47,442 bases of DNA from UBA3537 sp965658025 (GTDB taxonomy: Bacteria > Bacteroidota > Bacteroidia > Flavobacteriales > Flavobacteriaceae), in contig CBFHQL010000014.1 in the NCBI GenBank assembly GCA_965658025.1, forward strand, positions 1 to 47,442, written 5' to 3'. The notes beneath the pieces are model-generated. The model was not told the origin of the DNA. It ran no database searches and was given only the letters and a program-made list of their open reading frames with translations. The position numbers and the translations under genes are program-made. Below, in pieces: positions 42,777 through 47,442 of the stretch. Each line of letters begins with the position of its first letter. Positions within the stretch are counted from its first letter, which is position 1.

Positions 42777-45041
42777 ATGAAAAGAAAGTCAATCTTAGTA
42801 TTAACAGCACTAGTAGTATTCGTATTATCTTGTTCTGATTCCGTAGAGAAAGATTTTATGGATGCCTCTTTATCAATTGATGAACGGGTAGAAGCATTAC
42901 TTCCAAAGTTATCCATTGAAGAAAAAGTAGCGCAAATGCGAATTTTCCACGCCAATATTGGTACTAAACCCGATGAAAATGGCAATCTAAAATTGTCTAA
43001 AAGAGTTATTGAAAAATTAAAACTAGGTATTGCAGGTGTTAAAAATCCTGGAGAACATATTGATCCTGTTGCAGCGGCAAAGTTGAACAACGAACTTCAA
43101 AAATATATTATTGATAATAATCGCTGGGGTATCCCTGCTCTTTTTGTGACTGAATCTTACAATGGTGTAGATGCAGAAGGCTGTACTAAATTTGGTCGTC
43201 CTTTAACATCAGCGGCATCATTCAATCCAGAATTGGTAAGACGCCAATGGGATGTTGTTGGTAGAGAGGCACGATTAAGAGGAATGCATATGTGTCACTC
43301 TCCAGAGGCAGATATCGTACGCGACCCTCGTTTTGGTAGAATGAGTGAAGCATTTGGAGAAGACACCTATTTAACAACCCAGATGGTCAAGAATGCGGTA
43401 ATTGGTGTACAAGGTAATTATGAAGGTTTAGGAAACGGAACACATATCGGAGCTGTAGCCAAACATTTTGCAGGTTACGGACAAGTTCTTGGGGGTTCTA
43501 ATTTTGCAGCCGTAGAGATTTCTGAAAGAACGCTGATTGATGAGATTTATCCGCCATTTGAGGCAGCAGTAAAAGAGGCTAAATCCTTAGGGATCATGGC
43601 ATCACATGGAGATTTAAATGGTGTGGCAAGCCACGGAAACCCAGAATTATTAACGGGTGTTTTACGCGACCAATGGGGATTTGAAGGTTATGTGGTATCA
43701 GATTCTAATGACATTGCACGGTTATATTACTTTATGGGTGTAGCAGAGTCACCTGAAGCTGCAGCACAAATGGGACTGGAAGCAGGTATTGATATTGATC
43801 TATACGCAGAAGATTCCTATTCATATTTACCAGAAATGGTCAAGAAAAATCCAGAACTAGAAAAGCTAATTGATAGATCAGTAAGACGTGTATTGAGAAC
43901 AAAATTCATTTTGGGATTATTTGACAATCCTTACATCGATATAGAAGAAACCAAGAAAGGTGTTCGTGCAGCATCGTCTTTAGAATTAGCTAAAGAGTCA
44001 GATCTAGAGTCGATTATTTTACTAAAAAATGAAAATAATGCATTACCACTAAGTAAAGAAAAGTCGACTAAAATTGCACTTTTAGGACCATTATTAAGTG
44101 ATAATACTAAAGCGATGTTTGAGTCTGTTTCAGGTTCAAATATTACATATGTTGCAGAAAAAGGGTTTAATTTAACCGATGAGGCTAAAGGAAATCCTAA
44201 TCTAATAGATACAGACCCAAGAGTTATTTCTAAAATGGTCAGCATGGCACGAAATTCAGATCTGAGCATTCTATTTCTAGGAGGCGATGAGTTTACCGCT
44301 AAAGAAGCCTATTTTAAAAATACTGTTGGCGACCGAGCAACTATCGAGCCTGTTGGAGCCCAAGACGAACTAATCGAAAAAATTTCAGCATTAGGAAAGC
44401 CAGTAATCGTCGTCCTAAAACACAGAAGAACTTTAGCTATAAATACCATAGCCGAGGAAGCAGATGCTATTTTAGATACTTGGGATTTGAGTGAATTTGG
44501 AGACCAATCTACAGCCAAAATCATTTTTGGAGAGGTGTCGCCATCTGGAAAATCTCCAGTAACGATTCCTAGATCCATTGGACAGTTGCCATATCATTAC
44601 AGCATGAAAGAAATTAACTATAAGAAAGGCTATTTATTTTTAAAGGACGGACCAATTTATCCGTTTGGTCATGGCTTAAGTTATGGTGATTTCGAATATT
44701 CAGATATTTCAATTTCTAGTGAAGAAATGACACCAGAATCAGAACTTGAAGTAAGTGTAAAGGTGACCAATAATGGCAGTATGAAAGCGAAGGAAGCCGT
44801 TCAAATGTATATTAAAGACGAAATAGGTTCCGTAACACGACCAGATAAAGAACTCAAAGGCTTTGAAAAAATAGAATTAGATGCTGGCGAAAGCAAAACA
44901 GTAGCTTTTACAATCACACCAAAAATGTTAGAATTTACTGGTATCACAATGGAGAAAGTTTTAGAAGCAGGCGATTATATCGTTAAAATAGGAACCTCGT
45001 CACAAAAGTATTTAGAAACAACATTTAAACTAAAAAAATAG
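42777..45041 (+). CDS. GH3-family beta-glycosidase lipoprotein
   Basis: 754 residues with a lipoprotein signal (V-V-F-V-L-S-C-S-D). GH3 TIM-barrel landmarks are P-A-L-F-V-T-E-S-Y-N-G-V, the S-P-E-A-D-I-V-R-D-P-R-F-G-R-x-S-E-x-F-G-E-D block, A-V-A-K-H-F-A-G-Y-G, and the nucleophile Asp309 in Y-V-V-S-D-S-N-D-I. The alpha/beta sandwich domain follows (about 400-630), then a fibronectin type III-like domain (K-V-T-N-N-G...V-Q-M-Y-I-K-D...K-E-L-K-G-F-E-K-I). Specificity could be beta-xylosidase or beta-glucosidase; the locus favours xylose or a beta-linked uronate backbone fragment. It lies 29 nt after GH43. Confidence 0.93.
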   Translation: MKRKSILVLTALVVFVLSCSDSVEKDFMDASLSIDERVEALLPKLSIEEKVAQMRIFHANIGTKPDENGNLKLSKRVIEKLKLGIAGVKNPGEHIDPVAAAKLNNELQKYIIDNNRWGIPALFVTESYNGVDAEGCTKFGRPLTSAASFNPELVRRQWDVVGREARLRGMHMCHSPEADIVRDPRFGRMSEAFGEDTYLTTQMVKNAVIGVQGNYEGLGNGTHIGAVAKHFAGYGQVLGGSNFAAVEISERTLIDEIYPPFEAAVKEAKSLGIMASHGDLNGVASHGNPELLTGVLRDQWGFEGYVVSDSNDIARLYYFMGVAESPEAAAQMGLEAGIDIDLYAEDSYSYLPEMVKKNPELEKLIDRSVRRVLRTKFILGLFDNPYIDIEETKKGVRAASSLELAKESDLESIILLKNENNALPLSKEKSTKIALLGPLLSDNTKAMFESVSGSNITYVAEKGFNLTDEAKGNPNLIDTDPRVISKMVSMARNSDLSILFLGGDEFTAKEAYFKNTVGDRATIEPVGAQDELIEKISALGKPVIVVLKHRRTLAINTIAEEADAILDTWDLSEFGDQSTAKIIFGEVSPSGKSPVTIPRSIGQLPYHYSMKEINYKKGYLFLKDGPIYPFGHGLSYGDFEYSDISISSEEMTPESELEVSVKVTNNGSMKAKEAVQMYIKDEIGSVTRPDKELKGFEKIELDAGESKTVAFTITPKMLEFTGITMEKVLEAGDYIVKIGTSSQKYLETTFKLKK

Positions 45042-45048
45042 CCTTAAA

Positions 45049-46179
45049 ATGAATAAATCAATTATAACCTTAGTAGCTGCATTAATTCTATTCAGTTGTT
45101 CTGAAGCTCAAAAAACGACCTCAGAAAATAAGGATTTTTTTAATGAAACTCAGATTAAAAAATCAATGATTAAGGCTTTAGAGTGGCAAGAGGCTCATCC
45201 TATTTTTGCAATTCATCCTACAGATTGGACAAATGGTGCCTATTATACAGGTGTGGCAAGAGCGCATAAAACAACCAAGAATATGATGTATATGGCTGCA
45301 CTAAAAAATCAGGCTGTAAAGAATGATTGGAATACATTCAAACGATTGCACCATGCAGATGATGTTGCTATTTCTTATAGCTACCTGTATGTTGCTATGA
45401 ACGAAAAAAGAAGAAATTTTGCTGATTTGGAGCCTACTAAAAAGTTTTTAGATGCTCATTTGTATGAACCAAATAGATGGAAAGATGGCAAATCAAAAGA
45501 CATTAAAGGAGAAACCATTCTATGGTGGTGGTGCGATGCCCTGTTTATGGCGCCTCCAGTAATCAACCTTTATGCTAAGCAAACTAAACAACCAAAGTAC
45601 TTAGACGATATGCATAAGTATTACATGGAAACATACAATAGGTTGTACGATAAAGAAGAAAATTTGTTTGCCAGAGATATGCGATATGTTTGGCTAGGAA
45701 ATGATAAAGACAACAAAGAACCAAATGGAAAAAAAATATTTTGGTCTAGAGGAAATGGTTGGGTAATTGGTGGTTTAGCATTACTGTTAGAAGATATGCC
45801 AAAAGATTATGAGCATAGAGGCTTCTATGTGAATCTATACAAAGAAATGGCTGCAAAATTATTGGAAATTCAACCAGAAGATGGTTTGTGGCGGACGAGT
45901 TTACTGAGTCCAGAATCGTATGACCATGGTGAAGTCAGTGGTAGTGGATTCCACACCTTCGCTATTGCATGGGGAATTAACAATGGTCTAATAGATAAAA
46001 AACATACGTCAGCAGTTAAAAAGGCATGGAAAGCATTGGCGGCTTGCCAGCATGAAGATGGTCGAGTAGGTTGGGTACAAAATATTGGTGCCTTTCCAGA
46101 ACCAGCATCTAAAGACAGTTATCAAAATTTTGGTACTGGTGCATTTTTAATGGCTGGTAGTGAAATCTTGAAATTATAA
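45049..46179 (+). CDS. GH105 unsaturated uronyl hydrolase, lipoprotein
   Basis: 376 residues, normal GH105 length, lipoprotein signal L-I-L-F-S-C-S-E. The (alpha/alpha)6 barrel shows D-W-T-N-G-A-Y-Y-T-G-V-A, H-A-D-D-V-A-I, the catalytic Asp163 in W-W-W-C-D-A-L-F-M-A-P-P, W-S-R-G-N-G-W-V-I-G-G, and S-G-S-G-F-H-T-F-A-I-A-W-G. It hydrates the 4,5-double bond left by a polysaccharide lyase and releases the unsaturated uronic acid. KduI and KduD encoded at 6.2-7.9 kb use that product. This strongly implies a lyase elsewhere, though none is in the window. It starts 7 nt after the GH3 gene. Confidence 0.93.
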   Translation: MNKSIITLVAALILFSCSEAQKTTSENKDFFNETQIKKSMIKALEWQEAHPIFAIHPTDWTNGAYYTGVARAHKTTKNMMYMAALKNQAVKNDWNTFKRLHHADDVAISYSYLYVAMNEKRRNFADLEPTKKFLDAHLYEPNRWKDGKSKDIKGETILWWWCDALFMAPPVINLYAKQTKQPKYLDDMHKYYMETYNRLYDKEENLFARDMRYVWLGNDKDNKEPNGKKIFWSRGNGWVIGGLALLLEDMPKDYEHRGFYVNLYKEMAAKLLEIQPEDGLWRTSLLSPESYDHGEVSGSGFHTFAIAWGINNGLIDKKHTSAVKKAWKALAACQHEDGRVGWVQNIGAFPEPASKDSYQNFGTGAFLMAGSEILKL

Positions 46180-46246
46180 TAACTTGAAGTTGTAATAAAC
46201 GTAACTTAGGTATCGAATTTGTCTATATTTTTTCAATAACTACCAT

Positions 46247-47442
46247 ATGAAATTTCTTCAAGTATCACTTATTGTATTCGTCTGTTTGGTGGGCTGTCAA
46301 TCAAAAGATGGATCCAGTGTACGGATTAAGGATGAAGTCATTTTGGAATTACCCAAACGCCCAAATATACTTTGGCTGGTTACCGAAGATATGGGAGCCT
46401 ATATTCCACCATTTGGAGATACAACTGTTGCCACACCCAATTTAAGTAAGTTAGCGAGTGAAGGCGTGGTTTATCCAAACCTGTATTCGACATCAGGAGT
46501 TTGTGCACCAAGTAGAGCTGCGATTGCCACAGGTATGTATCCATCGAGTATTGGTGCTAACCACATGCGAACCAATTCATACACCAAAGAAAGAGGGCTT
46601 CCTGCCTATGAAGCCGTTCCACCTGCTGAGGTAAAAATGATCAGTGAATTGTTACGACAAGCAGGGTATTACTGCACCAACAATTACAAAACCGATTATC
46701 AATTTAAAGCACCAGTTACGGCTTGGGATGAAAGTAGCCCATATGCACATTGGAGACATAGAGATGAGGGGCAACCCTTCTTCTCCGTTGTCAATTTTAC
46801 AGTAACGCATGAGTCAGGTTTGTTTGAACCCTATGGTTTTAGAGAAATTGAAACAAGACACTATCATTCAGGGGATAGAAATTATAACTGGAAAAATAAA
46901 GGCGCATCTCATGCTAACAATAAATCAGAAGAGTTAGAAACAGTTGTACACATTCCAAAAGATACCAAGTTCAATATTCCACCTTACTTGGTTGATAATG
47001 AAGTTACCCAGCGCGACATGTGGAAGCTTTACAATAATATCGCCGAGATGGATAAGCAAGTAGGAGCGGTGTTAAAACAATTAGAAGACGATGGTTTATT
47101 GGACAATACAATTGTATTTTTCTATGGTGATCATGGCGGACCGTTACCGAGAGAAAAGCGATTGATTTACGATTCCGGATTAAACACACCTATGATCATT
47201 CGATTTCCTAAAAAAATACAAGCAGGTACTAAAGACGATCAATTAATAAGTTTTATAGATTTTGCACCAACACTATTATCACTTATTGATGAAAAACCAA
47301 AACCATACATGCAAGGCCAAGCATTTTTAGGATCTAATAAAGCCAAAGAACGTCAATATATTCATGCAGCAGCAGACCGTTTTGATGCAGAAACAGATGT
47401 GATTAGAGCTGTAAGAGATAAACAGTTTAAATACATCAGAAA
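46247..47442 (+). CDS. Type I sulfatase lipoprotein (3' end outside window)
   Basis: ATG 46247 opens a frame that runs past the right edge, at least 398 residues. The lipoprotein signal ends V-C-L-V-G-C-Q at Cys17. The sulfatase core has N-I-L-W-L-V-T-E-D-M with metal-binding Glu/Asp, the formylglycine motif C86-A-P-S-R90-A-A-I-A-T-G, V-N-F-T-V-T-H-E and F-Y-G-D-H-G-G with the second metal pair. It is distinct from the sulfatase half of the GH78 fusion (C-A-A-S-R there), so it probably removes sulfate from another position or chain context. It is 67 nt after GH105 and likely in the same operon. Confidence 0.94.
   Translation, partial: MKFLQVSLIVFVCLVGCQSKDGSSVRIKDEVILELPKRPNILWLVTEDMGAYIPPFGDTTVATPNLSKLASEGVVYPNLYSTSGVCAPSRAAIATGMYPSSIGANHMRTNSYTKERGLPAYEAVPPAEVKMISELLRQAGYYCTNNYKTDYQFKAPVTAWDESSPYAHWRHRDEGQPFFSVVNFTVTHESGLFEPYGFREIETRHYHSGDRNYNWKNKGASHANNKSEELETVVHIPKDTKFNIPPYLVDNEVTQRDMWKLYNNIAEMDKQVGAVLKQLEDDGLLDNTIVFFYGDHGGPLPREKRLIYDSGLNTPMIIRFPKKIQAGTKDDQLISFIDFAPTLLSLIDEKPKPYMQGQAFLGSNKAKERQYIHAAADRFDAETDVIRAVRDKQFKYIR

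Noticed and set aside
1..47442. CRISPR arrays, insertion sequences and transposases
   Set aside because: No regularly spaced repeats, no transposase-like proteins and no terminal inverted repeats with target duplications were found on reading through.

Overview
The window looks like chromosomal DNA from a marine member of the Flavobacteriia (Bacteroidota). It is AT-rich. It carries two SusC/SusD pairs, many lipoproteins with an S-x-C or similar lipobox, TAnnTTTR-type -7 promoter elements and almost no Shine-Dalgarno sequences. Most of it is one polysaccharide-utilisation and uronate/xylose catabolism island of about 43 kb that runs off the right edge.

Layout. (1) 1-3.7 kb is an unrelated left flank: c-type cytochrome fragments around an assembly gap, a cytochrome-like lipoprotein, a YceI protein, an OB-fold protein, a DUF5777 beta-barrel protein and a DUF6787 membrane protein. 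A gene-poor stretch follows with three strong hairpin terminators, a 20-nt sequence resembling a tRNA 3' end, and a PH-domain gene broken by a one-base shift in a T run. (2) 4.1-11.9 kb (+) is a catabolic operon: fructuronate reductase-type SDR, UxuA, KduI, KduD, a DUF4861 lipoprotein and a three-part TRAP transporter. (3) 12.0-17.3 kb (-) is an operon of UxaC, a Gfo/Idh/MocA oxidoreductase, galactokinase and a vSGLT-like Na+/sugar symporter. (4) 17.5-22.1 kb (+) carries XylB, XylA and a sugar/H+ symporter. (5) 22.3-33.4 kb (+) carries SusC/SusD twice plus a DUF1735-type surface lipoprotein, closed by a terminator. (6) 33.6-37.6 kb (+) carries a tandem-DUF1080 lipoprotein and two Tat-exported Gfo/Idh/MocA oxidoreductases. 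(7) 37.8 kb to the end (+) carries a sulfatase-GH78 rhamnosidase fusion, GH43, GH3, GH105 and a second sulfatase cut by the window edge.

How it fits together. Sulfatase plus rhamnosidase, GH105 (unsaturated uronyl hydrolase), GH43/GH3 (xylosidase-type candidates), KduI/KduD, the UxaC/UxuB/UxuA route and XylA/XylB match the sugars of ulvan: sulfated rhamnose, glucuronate/iduronate and xylose. I infer an ulvan or closely related sulfated rhamnose-uronate-xylose target. No polysaccharide lyase, rhamnose catabolism gene, KDG kinase or aldolase, or transcription regulator is present here.

The two observations I rate highest are these. First, an 18-bp direct-repeat motif (CAGnATAGnACAGGATnn) occurs at five promoters, each time exactly 19 nt before a TAnnTTTR-like -7 box. 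It ties together the catabolic, UxaC, xylose, SusCD and sulfatase-GH operons, with a weaker sixth copy inside the 5' end of the GH43 gene. Second, the DUF1080 plus double Gfo/Idh/MocA set could form a periplasmic 3-keto-glycoside cleavage branch beside the classical hydrolases.
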